The notes beneath the pieces were generated by a model, which worked only from the letters and a program-made list of their open reading frames with translations, had not been told where the DNA came from and searched no databases. From Natribaculum luteum (GTDB taxonomy: Archaea > Halobacteriota > Halobacteria > Halobacteriales > Natrialbaceae), in contig NZ_CP095398.1 in assembly GCF_023008545.1 (NCBI RefSeq), positions 558,001-622,000 on the forward strand: 64,000 nucleotides of DNA. Direction: 5' to 3'. The translations under genes and the position numbers were made by a program. Below are positions 1 through 8,947 of this stretch, piece by piece. Numbering within the stretch: position 1 is the first letter of the stretch; every line of letters begins with the position of its first letter.

Positions 1-1110
1 TGCCTCCTGACGGACGGGATAGTAGCCCGTATCCTGATGCCACTGGATCTGATTTTCGGGCTGGGTCATGAACTCGAGCAGCTGGCCGACCTCGTTGGCG
101 CGGCTCTCCGACATTCCGTCGGGGACCCAGAGAGAGGCACCACCGATGACGACGCCTTCTCGGTCGTCGATCGCCGGGTAGAACCCGGTCCCGAGCTCGA
201 ATCCTTCTGCCTCGCTTTGCTCGATGGCCCCGGCGACGGAGGCCGTCGAGGTGAGCATCATCGCAGCGTTTTGCCCGTAGAACAGGTCCGCTGCCTCGCC
301 CCACGCCTCCATTCCGGGGTTCGTGTAGAGACCGTCCTGGGCCATCTCCCGCCACCACGACCAGAGTGCCTCGCCAGTCTCGGTCTCGGTGTGGACCGTC
401 GTCGGATCGCCGCCCCAGCCGTTCTCGTTGTCGACGAGGGTCTGGCCGTCGAGCGAGTACCAGTGTTCGAGAAACCAGACGTGGTTCGGCCAGGTGATGC
501 CGTACTCGGCCGCCCCCGAGTCGACGATGTCACGCGAGTACGCCATCACCTCCTCGAGCGTCTCCGGCGGCGACTCGGGATCGAGGCCAGCCTCGTCGAA
601 GACGTCTTTGTTGTAGTACAGAATCGCATTCGAGTTGTTAAACGGCATCGAGTACAGCTCCCCGTCGATCGTGAAGAAGTCGGTTACGGGGTCGAGGAAG
701 TTGTCGAACGGGTAGTCGTCGGGCATGATCCCCTCGACCGACTGGAACGCGTCGGTGTCGAGGATCTGTTTCGCGTGGAGGCTGTCGATCTGGACGATTT
801 CCGGCATCGTTCCTGCCTCGATCGCCGCAAACGACTGGTTCAGGGTGTCCTCGTAGCTTCCCTGGTAGACCATCTCGACTTCGATGCCGGTTTCTTCCTG
901 GAACGTGTTCCCCAGCGCCTCGATCGCCTCGCCGTTGCCGCCACCCATCGCGTGCCAGACGGTGACGGCGTCTTCGTCCGGCTCGTTCTCGAGGTCCCCC
1001 CCGTCGTTTCCGTTCGACGAGACGCTCCCGAGACACCCGGAAACCGCGATCCCGCCGACAATAGCTGCTCCCCCGCGTTTCAGCACCGACCGTCGTGAAT
1101 TACGAGTCAC
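1..1110 (-). CDS. ABC transporter substrate-binding lipoprotein (partial, C-terminus off window)
   Basis: Extracellular solute-binding protein of the sugar/glycerol-3-phosphate (UgpB/MalE) type that would deliver substrate to an ABC importer. I chose the GTG start at 1110 because it gives a twin-arginine signal (SRRSVLK), a hydrophobic stretch and a lipobox-like VSGCLGS, the usual haloarchaeal Tat lipoprotein layout. After an acidic linker come TVWHAMGGGNG and, later, YSMPFNNSNAILYYNKDVFDEAG, both typical of this family. 370 codons are visible and the frame is open at base 1, so the last residues and the permease genes lie outside. The sugar cannot be told from sequence. Confidence 0.9.
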   Translation of the reverse strand, partial: MTRNSRRSVLKRGGAAIVGGIAVSGCLGSVSSNGNDGGDLENEPDEDAVTVWHAMGGGNGEAIEALGNTFQEETGIEVEMVYQGSYEDTLNQSFAAIEAGTMPEIVQIDSLHAKQILDTDAFQSVEGIMPDDYPFDNFLDPVTDFFTIDGELYSMPFNNSNAILYYNKDVFDEAGLDPESPPETLEEVMAYSRDIVDSGAAEYGITWPNHVWFLEHWYSLDGQTLVDNENGWGGDPTTVHTETETGEALWSWWREMAQDGLYTNPGMEAWGEAADLFYGQNAAMMLTSTASVAGAIEQSEAEGFELGTGFYPAIDDREGVVIGGASLWVPDGMSESRANEVGQLLEFMTQPENQIQWHQDTGYYPVRQEA

Positions 1111-1221
1111 GTACGTTCTCTGCCAGAGACTACTAATGAAATCTGCTAAGAGCCGAATGTAATCGACTGGAGCTGATTGTAGTAGTCTGGTAGGACACGT
1201 ATCGGATCGTATGAAATATAT

Positions 1222-1366
1222 TCACAGGCTGTCGAAGCGGATGTTCCGACCCTCGAGGTCAGGGTGGAAGTCGACACGCAACTCGACACTCCACGCTACT
1301 GTGGCAGGCCGACTCCCAACGTTGCCCAGCAACAAGACCGGCCCGTTCGACAACTCAAAATCCTAC
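1222..1366 (-). pseudogene. Remnant of an unrecognised coding sequence
   Basis: On the minus strand the frame ending with TGA at 1222-1224 reads as sensible protein (ELSNGPVLLLGNVGSRP, later VELRVDFHPDLEGRNIRF), but a TAG lies directly upstream and the adjoining sequence to about 1675 continues in another frame. No start codon or ribosome site is evident. I read it as the 3' end of a decayed gene. The rest of 1111-1640 shows nothing else I can support. Confidence 0.35.
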
Positions 1367-1647
1367 GATGCGAGCGGTACCGTCTGGGCCACCGTCGAGG
1401 CTGACGGCGACTGGACTCGAGGTGACCAAATCGTAACAACCAGTCCGATACGCCGTCGAGACAGAACAGCATCGATACTCTCCCTCGGGGGCACGGCGTC
1501 CTGCAGAGGTATGGAAAGCGCTGCCAAGTAGAGGGCTTGTCAACGGTGCTGGACGCGCTGAAAAGCACATATTCGGCCACAGTAGGCGACGGATCTTCGT
1601 CGTCTCTCGCCCTTCAGGACAATGGGAACGTCGATTTTGGCGGCCTC

Positions 1648-2096
1648 TCAACTTTCGTTCGATACATCGTCCCATCGTCTCGAACGAGCACCGACGAGGA
1701 GATACGATTTCGTCAGCAGATAGAACGTGAGCAAAGAGGGAACGAGTAGTGAGGCCACGTAGAACGGATGGCTTCCCGACACGACGTTCAACGGGACGTT
1801 TTCGACGATTCCAAAGGGTAGCCCAGTAACGTACCTGAGATCATCCTCGGGCGGGAAAAGCGGATGGAGTCCCCTCAGTTGCACGACGACGAGGACAACG
1901 CTGGCTACCCAGTACGGGAGTACCATAAGTCCGAAAGGTACTCCGAAAAGAGCCCTCCACTGAGGAGTAATCCGAGCAGTTGAGCAGTCGATTCACCGGG
2001 GTCCGTAGCGCCTTCGGCGAGAAGATAAAAGACGATGACCGGGATCGTGGTGAATATTAACTTGATAATACTGGCTTTTATTCCGAAGATAGCCAA
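1648..2096 (-). pseudogene. Membrane protein, probably split by a frameshift
   Basis: Two overlapping minus-strand frames (2096-1905, starting MAIFGIKASIIK; and 1926-1648, starting MVLPYWVASV) both encode hydrophobic segments. Reading the second frame upstream of its ATG gives ALFGVPFGLMVLPYWVASV, a smooth continuation, while the first frame ends soon after in unconvincing residues. A single-base shift around 1930-1960 would join them into a protein of about 150 residues with four or so membrane segments. No family is recognised. It may equally be two small genes. Confidence 0.4.
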
Positions 2097-2135
2097 ATTT
2101 AACCAGTTATCGTACGATGGAATCGTGCCGGTTTC

Positions 2136-2339
2136 TCAAGGACCGTTCTCGTCCGGTGGGGCCGAATTCGCTTCTTCGATCGTTCTACTGAGCACCAGGA
2201 GGTTGTACCCTGCAACGAGAATCAGCGGCAAGATGAATGCACCAAAGTAGCTGAGTAGTGCCCCGATGAGAAAGGTGCCAACTGCCTCGTCGCTTCGAGA
2301 TAGATACGTCAACGAATCACTGATGATCTCTCTAGGCAT
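2136..2339 (-). CDS. Small DUF4013-like membrane protein (short or truncated)
   Basis: A 67-residue protein if the ATG at 2339 is used. I prefer it to the ATG at 2411 because an AT-rich TATA-like stretch (about 2368-2380) lies between the two. The opening MPREIISDSLTYLSRSDEAV followed by a glycine-rich hydrophobic segment (LIGALLSYFGAFILPLILVAGY) resembles the N-terminus of haloarchaeal DUF4013 membrane proteins, which are usually about 200 residues. It ends early at SAPPDENGP, so it may be a truncated copy; the decayed membrane gene downstream could be its former remainder, though the frames do not simply connect. Confidence 0.4.
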   Translation of the reverse strand: MPREIISDSLTYLSRSDEAVGTFLIGALLSYFGAFILPLILVAGYNLLVLSRTIEEANSAPPDENGP

Positions 2340-2611
2340 ACTCGTAATTGCGACCAGAAATGTCACTGGACATCTATTTAAGTAAGAGGGCGATACGAGG
2401 AATTCGGGCACCAGTCTCTAGAATATGGAACTCTACATCATTCGTTCGATCAGTTATTTCGAGAAATGAAGTTACATCCACGACGATAGTACAGTCACCC
2501 CGCTCACCGCCGTAGACGGGAAAATTTCCGGTTCTGGGCGTCGCGAATGGAGAAGTGGCACAGACGTCGCTGATCGATGTCCGTAAACCCGCTCGAGCCT
2601 CCGCTCCACCT

Positions 2612-3730
2612 ATGCACGCTGCCGTGCCGGAATACGATCGAGACGAACTGCGCCAGCAGGCGGAGACGTTCGTTCGACAGTGCTACACTGAGTTGGACAA
2701 AGAGGCGGAGATCGAGCCCCGTCTGGCGGAGATCCGCGAGTCGATCGCCGAAACCGGCCACTACGAGCACACCTTCGAGGAACTCGAGCACGGCGCACGG
2801 ATGGCCTGGCGCAACAGCAACCGCTGTGTTGGGCGACTCTTCTGGCAGACGCTCGACGTGATCGACGCACGCGACTGTGACGACGCCGAGAGCGTCCACG
2901 AGGCACTGTGTCACCACCTCGAGTACGCGACCAACGGCGGCGACATCCAGCCGACGATCACGTTGTTCGAGCCGATGGTTCGCGGGGAACGGCAGGTTCG
3001 CATCTGGAACTACCAGCTCGTTCGCTACGCCGGCTACGAGACCGACGACGGTGTCGTCGGCGACCCGGACGAACTCGAGTTTACGAAGTACTGCCGTTCG
3101 CGGGGCTGGGAGGGCGAGGGGACCGCGTTCGACGTCCTCCCGCACGTGATCCAGATCCGCGACCGGGAGCCGGAACTGTTCGAGATACCCGACGACCTCG
3201 TCCTCGAGGTGCCGATCCGCCATCCGGAGTACGACTGGTTCGAGGACCTGGATCTCCAGTGGTACGCCGTCCCCGTCGTCTCGAACATGCGCCTCGAGAT
3301 CGGCGGCCTCCAGTATACGGCCGCGCCGTTCAACGGCTGGTACATGGCGACCGAGATCGCTGCGCGGAACCTCGCCGACGAGGACCGGTACGATATGCTT
3401 CCGGCGGTCGCAGACGGAATCGGACTGGACACCTCCCGCCAGCGGTCGCTGTGGAAAGACGAGGCGGTCGTCGAACTCAATCGGGCGGTGTTGCACTCCT
3501 TCGAGCGCGACGGCGTCACAATCGTCGACCACCACACGGCAGCCGAACAGTTCGAAGCGTTCGAAACGCGCGAAGCCGAGGCCGGTCGCGAGGTGACCGG
3601 CGACTGGTCGTGGCTCATCCCGCCGGTCTCCCCGGCGACGACCCACATCTTCCACAAGACCTACGACAATTCGATCGAGACGCCGAACTTCTTCTACCAG
3701 GAGCCGCCGTACGAAGACGACGGACAGTGA
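2612..3730 (+). CDS. nos: Nitric oxide synthase, oxygenase-only (bacterial type)
   Basis: Haem-thiolate enzyme that oxidises L-arginine to citrulline and nitric oxide; this class has no fused reductase and borrows electrons from cellular flavoproteins or ferredoxins. I took the ATG at 2612 (372 residues) over the GTG at 2555 because the protein then begins where known bacterial oxygenases begin. The haem motif ARMAWRNSNRCVGR places the ligand cysteine at residue 72. The arginine-binding region PFNGWYMATEIAARN has its glutamate at 248, and the pterin-side C-terminal part (SWLIPPVSPATTHIFHKTY) is intact. It stands alone, with no pterin or reductase gene beside it. Family assignment is secure; the in vivo role is unknown. 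Confidence 0.95.
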   Translation: MHAAVPEYDRDELRQQAETFVRQCYTELDKEAEIEPRLAEIRESIAETGHYEHTFEELEHGARMAWRNSNRCVGRLFWQTLDVIDARDCDDAESVHEALCHHLEYATNGGDIQPTITLFEPMVRGERQVRIWNYQLVRYAGYETDDGVVGDPDELEFTKYCRSRGWEGEGTAFDVLPHVIQIRDREPELFEIPDDLVLEVPIRHPEYDWFEDLDLQWYAVPVVSNMRLEIGGLQYTAAPFNGWYMATEIAARNLADEDRYDMLPAVADGIGLDTSRQRSLWKDEAVVELNRAVLHSFERDGVTIVDHHTAAEQFEAFETREAEAGREVTGDWSWLIPPVSPATTHIFHKTYDNSIETPNFFYQEPPYEDDGQ

Positions 3731-4031
3731 TCGTGTCGGACGACGGTCAGTAACCACCTCGGTCCACTCGAGCGACCGTCACCACGGGTGGGAGGCCACG
3801 AGACGCGATCGGAGTGTTCCAGACGGCAGGCACTATCGAACGAGCGCCGACAGTTCGTCTCGCCGGGCACGGGCGATCCCGGTTCCCGTTTTGTCACGTG
3901 CCGTCGACGATCGTCTGCCTTCCACAGTAGCGAGGGCGTCACTCGTTCGACGGGTTCGATCTCGAGGTAGTTCACCCGGTTGAGGGGTCGTTGGGGGGTT
4001 TTTCGAGGTCGTGGTCGTGGGGTTTCGGTGG
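3731..4031. other. Intergenic stretch without a supported gene
   Basis: About 300 bases between the nitric oxide synthase and the P-type ATPase. Frames here are shadows with poor composition. A G-rich run (gttggggggtttttcgagg, 3990-4008) precedes the ATPase start. I see no repeat, RNA gene or clear terminator. Confidence 0.4.
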
Positions 4032-6638
4032 ATGGACCGGAACCCCGTCGACTCCCGTACCCTCCGTCGCGTCCGCGGTCTCACCGCTCGTGAAGTTGAC
4101 GAGCGGCTCCGGCGCGACGGGCCGAACGTCCTGCCGACCCAGCGGCCACCGCCGGCGTGGCACGTGTTCGTCGAGCAGTTCGTTCACTTCTTTGCGATCA
4201 TGCTCTGGGTCGCGAGCGGTCTGGCGTTCGTCGCCGGACTGAGCGAACTGGGAGTTGCGATCGCTCTGGTCGTGGTCGTCAACGGCGTCTTCGCGTTCGT
4301 CCAGGAGTACCGCGCCGAGCGTGCGGCAGAACGGCTTCGAGATCTGCTTCCGGAACGAGTCACCGTCCGCCGTGACGGGACGACGCGCGAGATCGACGCG
4401 ACGGAACTCGTCGTCGACGACGTCGTCTTGCTCGGCCCGGGGGATCGCGTGTCGGCGGATCTCGAGATCGTCGATTCCCACGGCCTGCAACTCGACATCT
4501 CGTTACTCACCGGCGAGAGCGTTCCAGAGTCGGTCGCGGCAGGCGAGACTGCGTATGCAGGAACGTTCGTCGTCGAAGGCGAAGCGACGGGGACCGTCCA
4601 GGCGACCGGATCCGAGACGAGACTCGGAGAGATCGCAGCGTTGACGCGTGCGAGAGAGCGTCCGGAGACGCCGCTTCACCACGAGATCGATCGCCTCGTC
4701 AGAGTCATCGCGATCGTCGCCGTCGTAGTCGGCGGCGTCTTCTTCGCCGTGAGCGTGGCACTCGGGACCGACCCCGGCGTCGGCATTCTCTTCGCGATCG
4801 GCGTCACTGTCGCGCTCGTTCCCGAGGGGCTTCTTCCGAGCGTGACGATGTCTCTCGCCGTCGGGGCCAAACGCCTCGCGACGGAGAACGCGCTCGTTCG
4901 GCGACTCGAGTCCGTCGAGACGCTCGGCTCGACGACGTTCATCTGCACGGACAAGACGGGGACGCTCACACAGAACCAAATGGCCGTCGTCGAAGCCTGG
5001 ACGCCGATGGGTCGCGCCCGGATCGAGGGCGACGGCTACGAACCGACGGGAACCGTCGACGCAGACGATGGGACGCGACCCGTGCTTCGAGACCTGGGCA
5101 CCGTCGTCGCGCGGTGTTCGACCGGCGACGTCGAAAAGCGGGACGACGAGTGGGTGGCACACGGCGATCCGATGGAGGCCGCACTCGTCGCGTTCGCCCG
5201 TCGACTGGACGTGAACGTTCCGGAGCGAACGCGTGCGAATCCGGACGTGCGGCGGTTTCCGTTCGATCCACGACGGCGGCGAACGTCGGTGCTCACGCAG
5301 GATCGACTGCTGGTGATGGGCGCGCCGGAGGCGGTCATCTCGAGGACTCGTCACGGGGGTGACGACGCGAGGGCTGCGGTCGCGAAGATGGCGGAACGCG
5401 GACTGCGCGTCCTCGCGGTCGCGACGCGACCTGCCGACGACGTACCCGTAGACGACGACCTCGAGTCGATCGAGACGGACCTCGATCTGGTCGGCGTCGT
5501 CGGACTCGAGGACCCGCCGCGGCCCGGCGTGGCGACCGCCGTCACCGCGAGCAAGAACGCGTCCGTCCGGACAGCGATGATAACGGGCGATCACCCGACG
5601 ACGGCACGGGCGATCGCCGAGGAGGTCGGGTTGCTGGCCGACGAAGGACTCGTCGTCGACGGCGACGATCTTCCCGAAGACGACCAGGTCCTCGGAGCAA
5701 TTCTGGATCGCGATGGCGTCGTGGTGAGTCGGGTCAGCCCCGAGGATAAACTCCGAATCGCCCGTGCGTTGCAAAACAGGGGTCACGTCGTGGCGATGAC
5801 CGGCGACGGCGTCAACGACGGGCCAGCGCTCCAGGAAGCCGACGTCGGCGTCGCGATGGGCCGTTCGGGAACGGACGTCGCGCGTGAGGCGGCGGATCTG
5901 GTCTTGCTCGACGATAACTTCGAGACGATCGTCAACGCGATTAAACAGGGACGCGCGACGTTCTACAACATCAAGCGGTTTCTCACCTACCACCTCACGG
6001 ACAACGTCGCACAGCTCACACCGTTCGTCGTGTGGGCACTCGCAGCGGGGCAGTTTCCGCTCGCGCTCGGCATCCTCCAGATCCTCGCACTCGACATCGG
6101 CACCGATCTCCTTCCAGCGCTCGCACTCGGCTCGGAACCGCCCTCCGAGGACGTCCTTCGGCAGCCACTCGAGGCCGAGCACCTGATCGACGAGACGGTA
6201 CTCGGCCGGGCGTTCGGCGTTCTCGGCCCGACCGAAGCGACCGTCGAAATGACCGCGTTCGTCGTCGCACTCGCCACCTTCGGCTGGACACCGGGCGGCG
6301 AATTTCCCGCTCAGCCAGGGCTCCTGGCGGCGTCCGGGGCGGCGTTCACCGCCGTCGTCGTCGGCCAGATGGCGAACGCCTTCGCCTGTCGGAGTACGAC
6401 CAAGTGGCCCGGTGTGCTCGGCTGGACGTCCAACCGCCTCCTCGTCGGTGCGGTCGGCGTCGAGTTACTCACGTTACTGGTGTTCCTCTTCATTGGACCG
6501 ATCGCACGGATACTGGGACACGCGCCGCCGCCGCTCGAGGGAGCGCTCGTCGCCCTGCTCGCCGCGCCGGCAATTCTGCTCGTCGACGCGATACACAAAC
6601 GCTGGCGTGTGAGAAGAAACGATCACGGTTCAGAATAG
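4032..6638 (+). CDS. P2-type cation-transporting ATPase
   Basis: Membrane pump that uses ATP to move a cation. From the ATG at 4032 it has 868 residues; a GTG at 4011 would add seven. In order: N-terminal cation-ATPase segment (TAREVDERLRRDGPNVLP), first membrane pair, actuator motif LTGESVPES, third and fourth membrane segments with PEGLLPSVTMSLAVGAKRLA, phosphorylation site CTDKTGTLTQ (Asp307), hinge GDGVNDGPAL, and a C-terminal group of six hydrophobic segments. PEGLLP is the form seen in the Ca2+/Na+/K+-type P2 pumps, not heavy-metal P1B pumps, and there is no N-terminal metal-binding domain. The ion cannot be fixed from sequence. The ATG/GTG choice is uncertain. Confidence 0.92.
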   Translation: MDRNPVDSRTLRRVRGLTAREVDERLRRDGPNVLPTQRPPPAWHVFVEQFVHFFAIMLWVASGLAFVAGLSELGVAIALVVVVNGVFAFVQEYRAERAAERLRDLLPERVTVRRDGTTREIDATELVVDDVVLLGPGDRVSADLEIVDSHGLQLDISLLTGESVPESVAAGETAYAGTFVVEGEATGTVQATGSETRLGEIAALTRARERPETPLHHEIDRLVRVIAIVAVVVGGVFFAVSVALGTDPGVGILFAIGVTVALVPEGLLPSVTMSLAVGAKRLATENALVRRLESVETLGSTTFICTDKTGTLTQNQMAVVEAWTPMGRARIEGDGYEPTGTVDADDGTRPVLRDLGTVVARCSTGDVEKRDDEWVAHGDPMEAALVAFARRLDVNVPERTRANPDVRRFPFDPRRRRTSVLTQDRLLVMGAPEAVISRTRHGGDDARAAVAKMAERGLRVLAVATRPADDVPVDDDLESIETDLDLVGVVGLEDPPRPGVATAVTASKNASVRTAMITGDHPTTARAIAEEVGLLADEGLVVDGDDLPEDDQVLGAILDRDGVVVSRVSPEDKLRIARALQNRGHVVAMTGDGVNDGPALQEADVGVAMGRSGTDVAREAADLVLLDDNFETIVNAIKQGRATFYNIKRFLTYHLTDNVAQLTPFVVWALAAGQFPLALGILQILALDIGTDLLPALALGSEPPSEDVLRQPLEAEHLIDETVLGRAFGVLGPTEATVEMTAFVVALATFGWTPGGEFPAQPGLLAASGAAFTAVVVGQMANAFACRSTTKWPGVLGWTSNRLLVGAVGVELLTLLVFLFIGPIARILGHAPPPLEGALVALLAAPAILLVDAIHKRWRVRRNDHGSE

Positions 6639-6749
6639 CTCCTCAAGCGGGAGCGACGCTCGCGTGAAGTCGCAGCCTCCCCCATTAGTGATCGAGCACC
6701 ACCCGGTGGAGGTATACCCACCGTCGACGACGATCGACTCGCCGTTCAC
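6630..6749 (-). pseudogene. C-terminal tail of a lost short-chain dehydrogenase
   Basis: Minus-strand codons running from directly after the HAD stop read FVNGESIVVDGGYTSTG and then a short non-conserved extension to a TGA at 6630-6632. The motif (F)VNGxxIVVDGGYT is the classic C-terminal signature of NAD(P)-dependent SDR reductases. Nothing of the remaining 220 or so residues is present. It is in the same frame as the upstream HAD gene and separated from it only by that gene's stop codon, and its end overlaps the convergent ATPase end. A relic left by recombination or deletion. Confidence 0.7.
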
Positions 6750-6752
6750 GAA

Positions 6753-7415
6753 TCACTCGTTCGTGATCGCCGCGACCTCGTGGAGCGACTCGGCCTCGTA
6801 GGTCGGAGCAACCGAGAGGTCCACGTCACGACAGTGGGAGCGGCGAACGAACACCGAATCCATCCCCGCTCGATGGGCCGCGATCACGTCGCTTTCGCTG
6901 TCGCCGACGTAGAGGGCCGATTTGGCGTCGAGATCGGTCAACGCCCGCTCGAGGTAGTAGGGATTCGGTTTCTTCAACTCGAGGCTCTGGACGGTCTTCT
7001 CGCGGCCGTAGTAGGTGTCGAACGTCGGTAACGGATCGAAAAAGTCGAGGAGGAACTCGAGGGTGCTGTGGTGGTTGTTGCTCACGACTCCACGATTGCA
7101 GGTAACGTCTGTGATCGCTGCAACATCCTCGTAGCAGGTCCGCGCTCCCGTTCTGAATGCGGCCAGTTGCGACTGCTCGTCGTGGTGCTCGCGTGCGTCC
7201 CAGAACGTCTCCACCTCGAAGTCGTAGGCTGCACAGATTTCGTGCAGTCTGTCGGCGGTCACGCCCTCGACGACGTCGTCGATGTGTCGTCGGTCGGCGG
7301 CTTCGACGCCAACCTCACGGAACGCCGTTCTCGTGGCTTCGGACTGCGTTTCGTACGCAGGTGGCTCGACGAGCACGCCGTCGTTGTCGAATAGAACCGT
7401 GTCGTAGTCGGTCAC
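6753..7415 (-). CDS. HAD-superfamily hydrolase (phosphoglycolate phosphatase-like)
   Basis: A 220-residue HAD-IA phosphatase. Motif I is FDNDGVLVEP (DxD with the nucleophile at residue 10), motif II is VVSNN, motif III is the lysine in ELKKPNPYYLERAL, and motif IV is YVGDSESDVIAAHRAG. A helical cap lies between motifs I and II. The substrate cannot be inferred. The last residues (EVAAITNE) run in frame, across one stop codon, into an SDR C-terminal relic, so the natural 3' end may have been replaced; the core motifs are all present and the enzyme is probably active. Confidence 0.88.
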   Translation of the reverse strand: MTDYDTVLFDNDGVLVEPPAYETQSEATRTAFREVGVEAADRRHIDDVVEGVTADRLHEICAAYDFEVETFWDAREHHDEQSQLAAFRTGARTCYEDVAAITDVTCNRGVVSNNHHSTLEFLLDFFDPLPTFDTYYGREKTVQSLELKKPNPYYLERALTDLDAKSALYVGDSESDVIAAHRAGMDSVFVRRSHCRDVDLSVAPTYEAESLHEVAAITNE

Positions 7416-7624
7416 GCTCTGTCGATATTCTGTACAGTTAATTTACTATTTCGATCGGCTCTCTCGACCGCACCCGGCTCCCTGCTCAGATCGTCTCGCC
7501 TCGACGGGACGAACTGACCGCTGGGTGTCTCACACGTCGTTTCTTAGTATCGTCGAATTCTGGTCAGATAAATACAATAGGGTTTATCGCCGGATGGATT
7601 GGCCAACTATGTGGTGTAGTACCA

Positions 7625-8947
7625 ATGACTGTTCACGTCCACCGGTGGATCGACGACCACGAAGAGGAGATGATCGACTTCCTACAGGAGTACGTCCGCT
7701 ACCGGTCGCCGACCGAACACGAACGGGAGGTCCAGCGCGAGTTCATCGAGCCGTTCTTCAGAGACGAGATGCGCTGGGACGACGTCGACGTCGTCGACGT
7801 TTCGGAGGAGGCGGACCGACCCAACATCAACGGTCGGCTCGTCGGTACCGGCGACGGTGAGGGGCGCAATCTCCTGTTCAACGGCCACTCAGATATCGTC
7901 GACGTCTCCGAGGAAGCCGAGGAAGCGTGGACGACGGACCCATGGGAGCCCGTCATCCAGGACGGCAAACTCTACGGCCGTGGCGCGAACGACATGAAGG
8001 GGCCGAACACCGCGATGATCTGGGCGGCGAAAGCCGTCATGGAGTCCGACGTGGAACTCAGCGGCGACCTCATGATGAGCATCGTCGTCGGCGAGGAGTT
8101 GAACCAACAGGAGTACGGCTCGATCGCGGCGACAGACGCGTTCCTGGACGAGGGAATCGACATTCCGATCTGTCTCAACACGGAACCGACGAACAACGAG
8201 ATTCACACCAAAAGCGCCGCGACGTTCGACTTCACCATCACGATCCACGGCAAAGAGGTGCATACCTCCCAGCGGAACCTGACCCGGTATCCACAGCGCC
8301 ACGGAATTCCGGTCGGACAGGACGTCGGTGTGGATGCGGGGCTGCTCATGGCGGAACTCCTCCAGGAATTCCACGACCTCGAGCATCAGTGGAACATGCG
8401 CTACCGGGACGAGATTTACGGCGGCGGTGGTCACCCCGCACCGGACGCACAGGGGGTCGGCCCGATCGGTATCAACTGTACGATCGTGGAGGCCGGCGAC
8501 TACATCGCGTCGATCCCTGGTCAGGCGACGATCGAGGGACACGTGTTCTATCCGCCGTTCGCCGACGACGAGAAACTCTGGAGCGAGATGCAGGCGGTCG
8601 TCGAGAAGCTGGCGCTGACACACGACTGGCTGGACGAGCATCCGCCGGAGATGAGCTGGAAGGACGTCTTCGACTGGCCGGCGTTCGACGTCCCCGCGGA
8701 CCACCCCGCCTGTCAGACGCTGGGCACGGTCGTCGAAGACGTCACCGACGAACGGCCCGTGTACTCGGGTTTCAAAGCCGTCGCCGACAACTCGTACATC
8801 CAGCGCGACTGCGGAGTGGACACGATCAGCCTGGGTCCCGGGGATATCTCGATGGGGGCACACGGACCGGACGAGTACATCCCGCTCGAGCAGTTCGTAA
8901 CGGCGGCGAAGATCTACGCCTCCATGATCCTCGAGTGGTGCGGGTGA
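7625..8947 (+). CDS. M20-family metallopeptidase/deacylase (ArgE/DapE/acylase type)
   Basis: Cytoplasmic zinc-dependent amidohydrolase of 440 residues. Metal-binding pieces are NGHSDIVD (His88), GRGANDMKG (bridging Asp123) and the glutamate pair in VVGEELNQQ (catalytic Glu157, ligand Glu158). A dimerisation or lid domain follows (HTKSAATFDFTITIHGKEVHT), and the C-terminal ligand histidine fits SMGAHGPDEYIPLEQF. These features place it with ArgE/DapE/ACY1-like deacylases, whose substrates range from N-acetylated amino acids to dipeptides. No biosynthetic partner gene lies nearby, so the substrate is open. Confidence 0.9.
   Translation: MTVHVHRWIDDHEEEMIDFLQEYVRYRSPTEHEREVQREFIEPFFRDEMRWDDVDVVDVSEEADRPNINGRLVGTGDGEGRNLLFNGHSDIVDVSEEAEEAWTTDPWEPVIQDGKLYGRGANDMKGPNTAMIWAAKAVMESDVELSGDLMMSIVVGEELNQQEYGSIAATDAFLDEGIDIPICLNTEPTNNEIHTKSAATFDFTITIHGKEVHTSQRNLTRYPQRHGIPVGQDVGVDAGLLMAELLQEFHDLEHQWNMRYRDEIYGGGGHPAPDAQGVGPIGINCTIVEAGDYIASIPGQATIEGHVFYPPFADDEKLWSEMQAVVEKLALTHDWLDEHPPEMSWKDVFDWPAFDVPADHPACQTLGTVVEDVTDERPVYSGFKAVADNSYIQRDCGVDTISLGPGDISMGAHGPDEYIPLEQFVTAAKIYASMILEWCG

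Noticed and set aside
37-1098. Long plus-strand open frame of 353 codons
   Set aside because: It is the antisense shadow of the binding-protein gene; composition is Arg/Val-rich without any family signal, and the minus strand has a full lipoprotein signal.
2504-3757. 417-codon minus-strand frame over the nitric oxide synthase
   Set aside because: Shadow caused by high-GC codon bias; the plus strand carries the unmistakable haem motif.
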